Assembly (NCBI GenBank): GCA_051122655.1
Contig: CP182107.1
Location: forward strand, 682,001 to 746,000
Reading direction: 5' to 3'
Origin: Pasteurella sp030783905
GTDB taxonomy: Bacteria; Pseudomonadota; Gammaproteobacteria; Enterobacterales; Pasteurellaceae
Length of the DNA: 64,000 nucleotides
The notes below the pieces were generated by a model, which had not been told where the DNA came from, searched no databases, and worked only from the letters and a program-made list of their open reading frames with translations. Both the position numbers and the translations under genes were made by a program. Shown in pieces: positions 17,699-26,567 of this stretch (positions within the stretch are counted from its first letter, which is position 1; each line of letters opens with the position of its first letter).

Positions 17699-18895
17699 TT
17701 ATTCATAACGTAGTGCTTCTGCCGGCTCAATTTGCGCTGCACGATAAGCAGGATAAATTGTTGAAATTAAGGATAATAATAAAGAAAAAAACAAAATAAT
17801 TAGGAATTGGAACGGATCAAATGCCGTCGGCAAATAAATAGTAGAGGCATTAAACCAGCCTATTAAGCTATCTAAATTTAAGGTCACCAGCACACCTAAG
17901 ATGGCGCCAATCAAAGTACCCACAAACCCAACTAAACACCCTTGATAAATAAAAATCAACCGCACTTGATGCTTATTCAGTCCTTGTGTTTGTAAAATTG
18001 CGATTTCCCCTTGCTTATCCACCACCATCAGGCTAAGTGAAGTGAGAATATTAGAAACCGCCACAACAATAATTAAACTAATGAGTAAGCCCATCATATT
18101 TTTTTCCATACGCACCGCTTGGAAAAATTCGCCTTTTTGTTGGCGCCAGTCGTACAGTTGCCACGATTGTGGCTCAAAATATTGTGCAAGTTCGGTAATT
18201 TGGAAAGGATCTTGCAAGAAGAGACGATAGCCTTGTGCTTGTTCAGGTTGAATGCGCATTAAACGTCCAAGATCAGATAAATGGGCAAAGACTTGATAAT
18301 TCGATGCATCATCTCCTGAATAATAGATATCACTGACCGTAAAAAGACGCTGTACTGGGATACGACCAAAAGGGGTATATTGACTGTTTTCCGTCATCAT
18401 CAAGCGCACTTTATCACCAATATGTAATTGTAATTTCTGTGCAAGTTGTGCCCCAATCACTAAATTAAAGGCGCCTGATGGTAGAATTTGTTCAAAATCA
18501 CGGCTCAACATCGTCATTAATAATGGATCGTCAGAAGGTTGTTGTACCCCGATGGCTTGACCGGCACTCACGCCTGCTGCCGTCTGTAAAATGACCTGTG
18601 TTTGGTTTATCGGCACTGCTTTTTGTACAAACGGAGGGAGTGCTAACATTTCATCTGTTAAGGTAATACGTTGTGTTGTTGGCATGACAATAGCATGAGG
18701 AATATTTGCCAAAACATGTTCTTTTTGATGTTGCTCTAAGCCATTCATTACTGATAATACAATAATTAATGCCATTACACCGAGTACAATACCGATACTT
18801 GCTAAATTACTGACAAGCCGTCCAAAGCGATCCACACTTTTGGCCCGCCAATACCGCAATGCAATAAATAAAGGAACAGAAAATTTCATCTTCAT
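17699..18895 (-). CDS. lolC: Lipoprotein-releasing ABC transporter permease LolC
   Basis: A 398-residue permease with the same plan as LolE: an N-terminal helix (MALIIVLSVMNGLEQHQ), a periplasmic domain and three C-terminal helices. The N-terminal PLFIALRYWRAKSVDRFGRLVS segment is typical of LolC. First gene of lolCDE. Two in-frame ATGs (18895 and 18889) are equally plausible; neither has a strong ribosome-binding site. Confidence 0.92.
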   Translation of the reverse strand: MKMKFSVPLFIALRYWRAKSVDRFGRLVSNLASIGIVLGVMALIIVLSVMNGLEQHQKEHVLANIPHAIVMPTTQRITLTDEMLALPPFVQKAVPINQTQVILQTAAGVSAGQAIGVQQPSDDPLLMTMLSRDFEQILPSGAFNLVIGAQLAQKLQLHIGDKVRLMMTENSQYTPFGRIPVQRLFTVSDIYYSGDDASNYQVFAHLSDLGRLMRIQPEQAQGYRLFLQDPFQITELAQYFEPQSWQLYDWRQQKGEFFQAVRMEKNMMGLLISLIIVVAVSNILTSLSLMVVDKQGEIAILQTQGLNKHQVRLIFIYQGCLVGFVGTLIGAILGVLVTLNLDSLIGWFNASTIYLPTAFDPFQFLIILFFSLLLSLISTIYPAYRAAQIEPAEALRYE

Positions 18896-18970
18896 CCAAA
18901 TTAAGCCATAAAAAATATCGTGCTATTATTGCATAAACGACATACAACAACATCACGATATTTGATTTAG

Positions 18971-19921
18971 TTAGGCAATCTGCTCATTTTTTACAAAATC
19001 TTCAATATTTTGTTTTACCTTATTCACTAAGATGCTGACCGCACTGTCAGATGCCCAAGCGATATGCGGAGTGACAATTAAATTAGGTAAACGTGTAGCC
19101 GCTTGAATGATAGGATTGTCTTTTTCAGGTGGTTCTTTGACTAACACGTCAACGGCGGCGCCACCGAGATGTCCACTTTCTAATGCAGCAACTAATGCTT
19201 GTTCATCCACTAAAGGACCACGACCTGTATTAATTAAAAACGCGCCTTTTTTCATTAAGGCTAAAGTGTCTTGATTGATCAAGTTTTGTGTCGTATCAGT
19301 CAATGGACAATGTAGTGTCAAAATATCCGCTTGTGCTAACACTTCTTCAAAAGGCGTATAGCCTTCTCGACAGGTTTTCGCCCCTTTATGCTCCGCATAA
19401 AGTACCTGCATACCAAGTGCGGTCGCTAATCGACCAATTTCAGAACCTAAGCAACCTTTCCCGACGACGCCAAGGATTGAGCCTTTTACATCTGTAATCG
19501 GATAATCAAAGTAACAAAATTGTTTACTATCTGCCCATTTGGCTGATAACTGATCGCGATACCAGCTCATAATACTGTGTTTGAGCGCATAAATCAGACC
19601 AATCACATGTTCAGGTACAGTCGTGGATGAATACCCTGTCACATTTTTCACGGTAATACCTAATTCTTGCGCGGCAACCAAATCCACATTATTGGTACCT
19701 GTTGCGGTAATCGCAATTAATTTTAATTGCGGTAATTGTTGCATCACTTCACGGCTAAAAACCACTTTACTCGTTACCACAATTTGTGCATCTTGCATAC
19801 GCGCTATCACTTGATCTGGTGCAGTATGCTCATATTCAACCCATTGATGTGGAAAACTTGGACGAGGAATGGGAATATGTTTTGGTATCGCGGTACTATC
19901 TAAAAAAACAATTTTCAACAT
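18971..19921 (-). CDS. D-isomer-specific 2-hydroxyacid dehydrogenase
   Basis: A 316-residue NAD-dependent dehydrogenase. The nucleotide-binding GVVGKGCLGSEIG is at about 150-162; the catalytic Arg is in NTGRGPLVDE (about 231), and the catalytic His in TPHIAWAS (about 286). It resembles hydroxypyruvate/glycerate reductases (HprA-like) but the substrate cannot be fixed from sequence. Possibly monocistronic, since convergent signals are absent and 74 bases separate it from lolC. Confidence 0.88.
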   Translation of the reverse strand: MLKIVFLDSTAIPKHIPIPRPSFPHQWVEYEHTAPDQVIARMQDAQIVVTSKVVFSREVMQQLPQLKLIAITATGTNNVDLVAAQELGITVKNVTGYSSTTVPEHVIGLIYALKHSIMSWYRDQLSAKWADSKQFCYFDYPITDVKGSILGVVGKGCLGSEIGRLATALGMQVLYAEHKGAKTCREGYTPFEEVLAQADILTLHCPLTDTTQNLINQDTLALMKKGAFLINTGRGPLVDEQALVAALESGHLGGAAVDVLVKEPPEKDNPIIQAATRLPNLIVTPHIAWASDSAVSILVNKVKQNIEDFVKNEQIA

Positions 19922-20060
19922 CGTTTACTCCTTTTTATTATCATCGTTGCTATTCTGTCCAATTTAGTTTCAGATAGCAAATAGAAATTTAGCAGATGAT
20001 AACTTTTTGAAATACATTCAAAAATAGGTGAGATTTGATCAAAATTGTCCAATAAATAAA

Positions 20061-20088
20061 AAGCCCTAGCATATAACTTGCAGGGCTT
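20061..20088 (-). terminator. Terminator of kdsA
   Basis: AAGCCCT (20061-20067) pairs with AGGGCTT (20082-20088); on the minus strand TTTTTATTTATT follows. Confidence 0.75.
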
Positions 20089-20116
20089 AAATGTGTTATT
20101 TTCGTTTTAAAATAAA

Positions 20117-20974
20117 TTAATTTGACGTATCTAATTCAGGAAAATGTTTGACCAGATCATCGATCGCTTTCATTTGGCTTACAAAGCCTTCCAAAGCAGA
20201 CAATGGTAAGGCGGATGGCCCATCACATTTTGCTTGATTAGGATTAGGATGCGCTTCTAAAAATAATCCCGCTAATCCCACTGCCATTCCAGCACGAGCT
20301 AATTCCGTTACTTGACCACGACGCCCACCTGAAGCCGCGCCAAAAGGATCTCGACATTGTAATGAATGAGTCACATCAAAAATGACAGGGCACCCATTCG
20401 ACACTTTTTTCATCACAGAAAAGCCCAGCATATCCACCACTAAATTGTCATAACCGAAATTCGTGCCACGATCACATAAAATCACGTTATTATTCCCGCA
20501 CTCTTCGATTTTTTCCACAATATTTCCCATTTGACCCGGGCTTAAAAATTGTGGTTTTTTCACATTGATAACCGCGCCTGTTTTTGCCATTGCTTCCACT
20601 AAATCGGTTTGGCGCGCCAAAAAAGCGGGTAATTGAATAATATCCACCACTTCTGCTACAGGTTGACATTGATAAATTTCATGTACATCGGTAATCAATT
20701 TCACCCCAAATGTGTCTTTCAATTCTTGGAAAATCTTCAGACCTTGTTCCATACCTGGTCCACGATAAGAATGGATTGATGAGCGATTTGCTTTATCAAA
20801 GGACGCTTTAAACACATAAGGTACACCTAATTTTTCCGTGACCTTAACATACGCCTCACATACTTGCATCGCCATATCGCGACTTTCTAAGACATTCATT
20901 CCCCCAAACAAAACAAAGGGTTTATCATTAGAAATTTCAATTTCGCCTAAGCGAATCACTTTATTTTGCATCAT
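20117..20974 (-). CDS. kdsA: 3-deoxy-D-manno-octulosonate 8-phosphate synthase
   Basis: A 285-residue enzyme (E. coli 284) that condenses phosphoenolpyruvate with arabinose-5-phosphate to Kdo-8-phosphate for lipopolysaccharide core synthesis. Landmarks are FGGMNVLESRD, FKASFDKANRSS (about 56-67), IIQLPAFLARQTDL, CDRGTNFGYDN and DVTHSLQ. Two adjacent ATGs follow AAGGAAAAC; the second would give the canonical MQNKVI start. It is the last gene of the prfA-prmC-sirB1-kdsA run, as in E. coli. Confidence 0.96.
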   Translation of the reverse strand: MMQNKVIRLGEIEISNDKPFVLFGGMNVLESRDMAMQVCEAYVKVTEKLGVPYVFKASFDKANRSSIHSYRGPGMEQGLKIFQELKDTFGVKLITDVHEIYQCQPVAEVVDIIQLPAFLARQTDLVEAMAKTGAVINVKKPQFLSPGQMGNIVEKIEECGNNNVILCDRGTNFGYDNLVVDMLGFSVMKKVSNGCPVIFDVTHSLQCRDPFGAASGGRRGQVTELARAGMAVGLAGLFLEAHPNPNQAKCDGPSALPLSALEGFVSQMKAIDDLVKHFPELDTSN

Positions 20975-20984
20975 GTTTTCCTTC

Positions 20985-21779
20985 TTAATGTATAGGATAA
21001 GTGTCTTGTTTTAACTCTTCTAACTGATTTTTCAGTAAAAGTGCGGTTGGATCTTGAGGACATTGATCAATAAAATACTGAAAATCTTCTGTTGCCACAT
21101 GATAACAGCCCATTTGTGCTAATACCAACCCCCGATCACGAATTTCATAAGGATCATCTGGATTATAATCAATTAAATGGGCAATATAACAAAATGCTTC
21201 ATCATTCTTTTCTTCACGAATTAATGCATTTTTAGCGAGTTGACGAAAACGTCCTAATAAATCCCCCACATTCGCAATCGCCAATTCAGCTGGTGTCAAT
21301 CTCATACCAAACCCCATTGCTCCCTCATACCATTTATGTAATAACGCTTGTGAAATATACTGCCCATCCCAGGGATTAATAAAGGCCACATCCCCATCCA
21401 CCTCCGCTCGTATCACTAATTGAGTTGGAAAATTGACAGGATAAAGCGGTAAATTAAGTTTATCTGCAATATATAACAAAATAGCGCCAAGACTAACAGG
21501 CATACCGCGACGTGTTTCTAATACATCATTCAGGTATAAATTGGACGATAAAAAATACGATTCAGGGTCACAGTGAAATCCCCATTCTCCATAAAAAAGC
21601 TGTAAAAGGAGATGGATTTTCGCTTTGGTATCTAATGTATCTGGAATATCTTTTCTTGCCATCCGAACCAAATGCCCTATTTGCCCACGAAGTCGTAAAC
21701 GATCTTCATGTTGCATCCCGAGTGTCGTATTGTAAAAACTCAACATTTCATCATATAGGGCTTTCTTCACATAGTTCAT
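20985..21779 (-). CDS. sirB1: SirB1/YchA family protein
   Basis: A 264-residue protein of the SirB1 family with a transglutaminase-like N-terminal region (LETRRGMPVSLGAILLYIADKLNLP, key residues RRGMPVSLG, about 90-98) and a C-terminal TPR-like repeat. Molecular function is not established. The ATG at 21779 follows GGAGGTGAGTAA, a near-perfect ribosome-binding site, and is preferred to an in-frame upstream start at 21797 that overlaps prmC. The sirB2/ychQ gene present between prmC and sirB1 in E. coli is absent. Confidence 0.9.
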   Translation of the reverse strand: MNYVKKALYDEMLSFYNTTLGMQHEDRLRLRGQIGHLVRMARKDIPDTLDTKAKIHLLLQLFYGEWGFHCDPESYFLSSNLYLNDVLETRRGMPVSLGAILLYIADKLNLPLYPVNFPTQLVIRAEVDGDVAFINPWDGQYISQALLHKWYEGAMGFGMRLTPAELAIANVGDLLGRFRQLAKNALIREEKNDEAFCYIAHLIDYNPDDPYEIRDRGLVLAQMGCYHVATEDFQYFIDQCPQDPTALLLKNQLEELKQDTYPIH

Positions 21780-21784
21780 TTTAC

Positions 21785-22681
21785 TCACCTCCAACAACCT
21801 AAGGTTACTCTTTCATTCCCACTATAATCTTTAAAGGTCATCACATCATGCCATACATTTTTTTCAAAAATCGCCCGCACTTTTTCAGCTTGTTGCCAAC
21901 CATGTTCAAGTAATAACGCCCCTTGCGGTTTTAAAAATAAGGGCGCCTGCTCAATAATATGACGGATATCGGCATAGCCTTCTTCTGCTGCCACTAAAGC
22001 CGATAACGGCTCAAAACGGACATCGCCTTGTGCCAGATGTGGATCGTTTTTATCAATGTAAGGGGGATTACTGACAATCAAATCAAATGTGTTCTCTGAC
22101 TTAAGTGAATCAAACCACGCACTTTGTAAAAAGTTAACCTTTAGTCCATTTTGCTTGGCATTGGCTTTTGCTAAGGCGACAACTTCAGCAATACAATCCA
22201 CCCCCAAAATACTTAAATTGATACCGCACTTTTGTGTTAACGGCGTCAATTCTGTGGCTAGGGCTAATGCGATCGCCCCCGTTCCGGTGCCTAAATCGAG
22301 TATTGAAAGTTCGCCGGAAAAGTGCGCTGAAGTAATACGTTGTTTTGCTAAGTCTAGCGCGTGTTCCACTAAAATTTCTGTATCTGGACGAGGAATCAAC
22401 GTCTGTGCTGAAACCTTCAATGACAATGACCAAAACGCTTTTTCCCCGAGAATATAGGCTATTGGCTCACCCTTGGCACGGCGCATTAAAAGTGGTGCTA
22501 ACTGCTGTAATTCGCCTTCCGTTAACACCGTTTCTGAAAAGGCGAGAATACTCGCTTTGGAACGTTTTGTGACCGTTTGTAATAAGAGATAACAATCATT
22601 TTTTACATTTAAAAAAGGATCGTTATCCCTGTTTTTCGTCAACACCTCTCCGGCGAAGTGTAGCCACTCTTGATAAGTCAT
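21785..22681 (-). CDS. prmC: Release-factor glutamine methyltransferase
   Basis: A 298-residue SAM-dependent enzyme that N5-methylates the Gln of the GGQ motif in release factors. An N-terminal helical domain (1-85) precedes the methyltransferase fold with SAM motif LDLGTGTGAIALALA (about 120) and the catalytic NPPYI (about 195). It follows prfA, its substrate gene, by 58 bases. Confidence 0.95.
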   Translation of the reverse strand: MTYQEWLHFAGEVLTKNRDNDPFLNVKNDCYLLLQTVTKRSKASILAFSETVLTEGELQQLAPLLMRRAKGEPIAYILGEKAFWSLSLKVSAQTLIPRPDTEILVEHALDLAKQRITSAHFSGELSILDLGTGTGAIALALATELTPLTQKCGINLSILGVDCIAEVVALAKANAKQNGLKVNFLQSAWFDSLKSENTFDLIVSNPPYIDKNDPHLAQGDVRFEPLSALVAAEEGYADIRHIIEQAPLFLKPQGALLLEHGWQQAEKVRAIFEKNVWHDVMTFKDYSGNERVTLGCWR

Positions 22682-22739
22682 TATTTCATTATTTGGCTTG
22701 GTTTATATGCATATCTCATGGATGTTGCTGTATTATCCA

Positions 22740-23822
22740 TTACCCTTGCTCTGACAAGGCAGCAAGCTGATCTGCTTGATATTCAGTAATAATAGGTTGA
22801 ATTAATTCATCAATTTTACCATTCATCACTTCATCTAAGCGGTAAACCGTTAAGTTAATCCGGTGATCTGTCACGCGACCTTGTGGATAGTTGTAGGTAC
22901 GAATTTTATCTGATCGGTCACCAGAACCTAATAAATTACGACGGGTATCTGCTTGTGCTTGCTCTTGACGTTCTTTCTCCGCCTGAACAATACGTGACGC
23001 CAATACCGACATGGCTTTCGCTTTATTTTTGTGTTGTGAACGCTCATCTTGACACTCAACCACGATACCTGTCGGAATATGGGTAATACGCACCGCAGAA
23101 TCTGTCGTGTTAACGTGCTGACCACCCGCTCCGGAAGAACGGTAAGTATCAATGCGTAAATCTGATGGGTTAATTTCTGGTAATTCAGATTCGGGTAACT
23201 CAGGCATCACCGCGACGGTACAAGCTGAGGTATGAATACGACCTTGAGATTCAGTCTTAGGGACACGTTGAACACGGTGACCACCCGATTCAAATTTTAA
23301 TTGCCCATAAACACCTTCACCATTGACCTTCACAATAATTTCTTTATAACCGCCTTGCTCACTTTCATTTGCGCTTAATACTTCAACTTTCCAACGCTTG
23401 CTTTCTGCATAACGGCTATACATACGGAATAAGTCCCCAGCAAAAATCCCGGCTTCATCCCCACCTGTTCCAGCACGAATTTCTAGATAGCAGTTATATT
23501 CATCATTTGGATCTTTCGGTAACAATAAAATTTGTAATTGTTGTTCAACTTGTTCGATTTCTGTTTTGCATGCTTCAATTTCTTCTTGTGCCATTTCTCT
23601 CATACTAGGATCATCCAGTAATAATTGCGCTTCTTCCATATTACTGTTTAACTGATTCCAACGAGCAAAACATTTCACCACATCTTCTAATTGTGCATAT
23701 TCTTTTGAATAAGCACGAAATTTATCCTGATCACTGATTACTGAAGCATCCCCCAATAATGCTTCTAGCTCCTCATGGCGCTCTTTCAAACTGTCTAATT
23801 TACTGATAATTGTGGGTTTCAT
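22740..23822 (-). CDS. prfA: Peptide chain release factor 1
   Basis: A 360-residue release factor for UAA and UAG. The codon-recognition motif appears as PKT in RVPKTESQGR (the PxT tripeptide of RF1), and the catalytic GGQ in GAGGQHVNTTDSA (about residue 235). The GGQ glutamine is the target of PrmC encoded next. In E. coli hemA lies directly upstream of prfA; here hemA is about 36 kb away. Confidence 0.96.
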   Translation of the reverse strand: MKPTIISKLDSLKERHEELEALLGDASVISDQDKFRAYSKEYAQLEDVVKCFARWNQLNSNMEEAQLLLDDPSMREMAQEEIEACKTEIEQVEQQLQILLLPKDPNDEYNCYLEIRAGTGGDEAGIFAGDLFRMYSRYAESKRWKVEVLSANESEQGGYKEIIVKVNGEGVYGQLKFESGGHRVQRVPKTESQGRIHTSACTVAVMPELPESELPEINPSDLRIDTYRSSGAGGQHVNTTDSAVRITHIPTGIVVECQDERSQHKNKAKAMSVLASRIVQAEKERQEQAQADTRRNLLGSGDRSDKIRTYNYPQGRVTDHRINLTVYRLDEVMNGKIDELIQPIITEYQADQLAALSEQG

Positions 23823-23892
23823 TCCTTAACCTTACTGAATTAACAAAAACGAAATAAAAAATCGGATAATTCTACCATGTATTGCGAAAGAA

Positions 23893-23901
23893 ATTATAGC
23901 A
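23893..23901 (-). promoter_or_regulatory. Extended -10 promoter of prfA
   Basis: Minus-strand TGCTATAAT is a perfect extended -10 element, about 70 bases before the prfA ATG. No good -35 sits at the standard distance (a TTGAAA is 20 bases upstream), as expected for the extended class. Confidence 0.6.
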
Positions 23902-23961
23902 ATATTCCAATAATCTGTTTTCAATAACAAACTAAAACACCGCACGTAAAAGCTGTGGTTC

Positions 23962-23997
23962 TCAGCGTACCCAGTTGCCCGAAACGTGAGTTGCCAT
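23962..23997 (-). CDS. Possible 11-residue leader peptide ahead of prfA
   Basis: Reads MATHVSGNWVR and stops with TGA. AGAGGA lies six bases before the ATG, and a promoter-like pair lies just upstream (24014-24043). The surrounding 70 bases are GC-richer than the rest of this otherwise AT-rich 332-base gap. I do not recognise the peptide. It could be a genuine leader or small protein, a conserved RNA, or chance. Translation is unproven. Confidence 0.35.
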   Translation of the reverse strand: MATHVSGNWVR

Positions 23998-24013
23998 ATT
24001 GGTTCCTCTATTG

Positions 24014-24043
24014 ATTATATAATCATAATTTTTTCACCGCTAA
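24014..24043 (-). promoter_or_regulatory. Promoter-like element with palindrome, pykA-prfA gap
   Basis: Minus-strand -35 TTAGCG (24043-24038), 18-base spacer, -10 TATAAT (24019-24014). The -10 is inside a perfect 12-base palindrome GATTATATAATC (24013-24024), which could be an operator or just an AT-rich coincidence. Confidence 0.5.
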
Positions 24044-24063
24044 GTGCTTTAGATTTATACGCA

Positions 24064-24100
24064 TAGCCTATCGTTTTTATCAAAAGATAAAAACTGGCTA
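24064..24100. repeat. Long imperfect hairpin downstream of pykA
   Basis: GTTTTTATC (24073-24081) and GATAAAAAC (24086-24094) are perfect arms around AAAA, flanked by TAGCC (24064-24068) and GGCTA (24096-24100). It lies just beyond the pykA terminator and may be a second terminator or transcript-stabilising structure. Confidence 0.45.
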
Positions 24101-24105
24101 TAAAA

Positions 24106-24137
24106 AAACGGTGATAAGAATGCGCTTATCACCGTTT
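24106..24137 (-). terminator. Terminator of pykA
   Basis: Thirteen-base perfect arms AAACGGTGATAAG (24106-24118) and its complement (24125-24137), loop AATGCG; on the minus strand a T-run of about seven follows. Confidence 0.9.
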
Positions 24138-24154
24138 CATTTTTAAAATGATGT

Positions 24155-25594
24155 TTACTCAACAACCAATGTACGGCAAGTATTGGTACCGCTTGCTAAC
24201 AATTCATCACCTTGAGTTAAAAGGACTAAGTCACCAGATACTAAGAAACCTTTCTCTTTTAATAAACGAATCGCAGCGGCTGCACCTTTTGAGTTACGGC
24301 TAACATCGTCAAAATACATTGGTGTCACACCACGGTATAATGCACATAGATTTAATGCGTCTTGGTTACGAGATAAAGCGAAAATCGGTAAACCCGAACT
24401 GATGCGTGACATTAATAACGCAGTACGTCCAGTCTGCGTCATCGCAATAATCGCTGCCACGCCTTTCATATGGTTTGCTGCATACATAGCAGACATTGCA
24501 ACTGACTCTTCGATAGAATCAAAAGTCACATCCATACGGTGACGGGAAACATTGATGCTTGGCATTTTTTCAGCACCTAAGCATACTTTTGCCATTGTTG
24601 CGACGGTTTCTGCTGGGTATTGTCCTGCTGCAGTTTCGGCAGAAAGCATTACCGCATCTGTACCATCTAATACAGCATTCGCCACGTCCATCACTTCTGC
24701 ACGTGTTGGCATTGGATTGCTAATCATAGATTCCATCATTTGTGTTGCCGTAATGACCACACGGTTTAATTTACGTGCACGGCGAATTAATTTTTTCTGT
24801 ACGCCAACTAATTCAGGATCACCAATTTCAACCCCTAAGTCACCACGTGCCACCATGATGACATCTGAAGCTAAAATAATGTCATCCATTGCTTCCGTTG
24901 TTGCAACGGTTTCAGCACGTTCTACTTTGGCAACAATTTTTGCTTTTAAACCAGCCGCTTCAGCCAATTCACGAGCATAGTTCAGATCCGCACTTGAACG
25001 AGGGAAAGATACGGCTAAATAATCAACACCGATTTTTGCAGCCAATAAAATGTCATTTTTATCTTTTTCGGTCAACGCATCCGCAGATAAACCACCACCT
25101 AACTTATTGATCCCTTTATTGTTTGATAAAGGGCCACCTACCGTTACTTCGGTATACACTTTATTGCCTTCTGTAGATAAGACTTTTAGTTGAACACGAC
25201 CGTCATCTAATAATAAAATATCACCCGGTACAACATCTTGTGGTAATGTTTTATAGTCTAAACCCACGCCCTCTTGCGAGCCTTCACCTTTCGGTAAATC
25301 TGCATCAAGAACAAATTTATCACCAATATTTAAGAAAATTTTTCCGTCTTTAAAAGTGGATACACGGATTTTAGGACCTTGTAAGTCACCTAAAATAGCA
25401 ACGGTTTTTCCAAGTTTTTTCGCGATTTCACGTACTTTCTCTGCGCGACCAATATGATCTTCTGGTGTACCGTGAGAAAAGTTCATACGAACAACATTCG
25501 CGCCAGCCATGATGATCTTTTCAAGATTATTACCACGCTCTGTTGACGGTCCCATTGTACATACAATCTTCGTTCTTCTTAGTCTTCTAGACAT
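24155..25594 (-). CDS. pykA: Pyruvate kinase (PykA type)
   Basis: A 479-residue pyruvate kinase matching the length and N-terminus of E. coli PykA (480), converting phosphoenolpyruvate and ADP to pyruvate and ATP. Landmarks are TKIVCTMGPSTE, VRMNFSHGT (substrate/ATP binding), IVAKVERAE (about 220-228, catalytic Lys region), MVARGDLGVEIG and ITATQMMESMI. A TATAAT at 25690-25685 gives a likely start about 85 bases before the ATG. Confidence 0.96.
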   Translation of the reverse strand: MSRRLRRTKIVCTMGPSTERGNNLEKIIMAGANVVRMNFSHGTPEDHIGRAEKVREIAKKLGKTVAILGDLQGPKIRVSTFKDGKIFLNIGDKFVLDADLPKGEGSQEGVGLDYKTLPQDVVPGDILLLDDGRVQLKVLSTEGNKVYTEVTVGGPLSNNKGINKLGGGLSADALTEKDKNDILLAAKIGVDYLAVSFPRSSADLNYARELAEAAGLKAKIVAKVERAETVATTEAMDDIILASDVIMVARGDLGVEIGDPELVGVQKKLIRRARKLNRVVITATQMMESMISNPMPTRAEVMDVANAVLDGTDAVMLSAETAAGQYPAETVATMAKVCLGAEKMPSINVSRHRMDVTFDSIEESVAMSAMYAANHMKGVAAIIAMTQTGRTALLMSRISSGLPIFALSRNQDALNLCALYRGVTPMYFDDVSRNSKGAAAAIRLLKEKGFLVSGDLVLLTQGDELLASGTNTCRTLVVE

Positions 25595-25684
25595 TGCCTA
25601 CTCCGTAAATAGTAAATATAAGTTATAAAATATTGCGCTTAGCTTTCTTACATAATTCAAGCTTGAAAGAAAAAACTGTGCATC

Positions 25685-25690
25685 ATTATA
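25685..25690 (-). promoter_or_regulatory. -10 element of pykA
   Basis: Perfect minus-strand TATAAT about 90 bases before the pykA ATG, without a convincing -35. A half-matching CRP-like word (TGTGATCTCGATCTAA, 25720-25705) overlaps the -35 area but is weak. Confidence 0.45.
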
Positions 25691-25797
25691 CGCCTAAAAT
25701 AAAATTAGATCGAGATCACAATTTCGAAAATCCCCTATTTTAGTGAAGGAAAAATGGTTACTTTTTTTGCAGTTAAAAAAGGAAAAAGAAAAAATAC

Positions 25798-25826
25798 TTG
25801 TCTTATGGTTTGAAAGCTTATATGAT
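25798..25826 (+). promoter_or_regulatory. Promoter of tRNA-Val
   Basis: -35 TTGTCT (25798-25803), 17-base spacer, -10 TATGAT (25821-25826), followed by a GC-rich discriminator (AGCCCCGC) typical of stable RNA promoters. Confidence 0.7.
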
Positions 25827-25844
25827 AGCCCCGCATTTCAGGAT

Positions 25845-25921
25845 GCGACTATAGCTCAGTTGGTTAGAGCACCACCTTGACATGGTGGGGGTCACTGGTT
25901 CGAGTCCAGCTAGTCGCACCA
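25845..25921 (+). tRNA. tRNA-Val (anticodon GAC)
   Basis: A 77-base cloverleaf with encoded CCA. Acceptor arms GCGACTA and TAGTCGC pair; the T-loop GGTTCGAGTCC is standard; the anticodon loop TTGACAT places GAC at 25879-25881, reading GUC and GUU valine codons. Confidence 0.97.
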
Positions 25922-26303
25922 TTTCACTTTCCAAACCTATCCAAAACAGTCCAAAATTCCCAACAAAATCAATAATAAAGCCATAAACCACACATAAATC
26001 TTTCCAAAATAATCCAAAACATTCCAATCCTATCCAACAATTTTGGTATTACATTTTTTTAAATTTGGTATTACGCCACCCTAAAAATGGGATTTTTGAA
26101 ATGCCATAGCAACAATTTTGGAAAGCCTAATACTCAAAGAGCCATCAAATATTATTATAAATAAGCTATTGATATATCCGTTAATAAACCAGATACCGTA
26201 TTCAAACGGCAATCCCAAAATACCCATATCTTTTTAGCTATTGCGATACACTGAAAAGAGAAAACGTCAAAAGAATTTAAACCTTGATGGCTATATAAAG
26301 AAA
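25922..26303. other. Gene-free AT-rich stretch with repeats behind tRNA-Val
   Basis: No credible gene in 380 bases. Two kinds of direct repeat are visible. An imperfect TTTCCAAA..ATCCAAAACA.TCCAA unit occurs at 25928-25954 and 26001-26027, 73 bases apart; a TTTGGTATTAC word occurs at 26042-26052 and 26064-26074, 22 bases apart. Repeats of this kind next to a tRNA 3' end suggest an old tRNA-targeted integration site, but no integrase gene remains. Confidence 0.4.
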
Positions 26304-26331
26304 AAGCCTCTTACCCAAAGGGAAGAGGCTT
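26304..26331 (-). terminator. Terminator of the cold-shock gene
   Basis: AAGCCTCTT (26304-26312) pairs with AAGAGGCTT (26323-26331); on the minus strand TTTTTCTTT follows. Confidence 0.85.
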
Positions 26332-26357
26332 AATTGTTATGTAGTGATATAAAAAAC

Positions 26358-26567
26358 TTAGATAGTTTTTACATCAATCGCTGAAGGTCCACGTTGTGAA
26401 TCTTGGACACTATATTCTACACGGTCACCTTCATTTAATGTTCTGTAGTTAGAACCGATGATACCTGAAAAATGAACAAAAAGATCTTTGCCACCGTCTG
26501 CTGGTGTGATGAAACCAAAACCTTTGTCAGAGTTGAACCATTTTACTGTACCGTTTAATTTAGACAT
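26358..26567 (-). CDS. Cold-shock domain protein, CspA family
   Basis: A 69-residue single cold-shock domain that binds single-stranded RNA and DNA. RNP1 is KGFGFI (about 15-20) and RNP2 is DLFVHF (about 28-33). GAAGGAAG precedes the ATG. The paralogue (CspA, CspC, CspD) cannot be assigned confidently. A promoter at 26743-26771 gives a leader of roughly 168 bases, the size seen for cold-inducible csp mRNAs. Confidence 0.93.
   Translation of the reverse strand: MSKLNGTVKWFNSDKGFGFITPADGGKDLFVHFSGIIGSNYRTLNEGDRVEYSVQDSQRGPSAIDVKTI

Noticed and set aside
25705..25720. CRP-like word upstream of pykA
   Set aside because: Only eight of ten consensus bases and centred near -34, which fits no standard activation position.
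25818..26027. A 69-codon minus-strand open frame across tRNA-Val
   Set aside because: It is antisense to the tRNA and contains the familiar artefact peptide GLEPVTPTMSRWC produced by tRNA genes; no ribosome-binding site.
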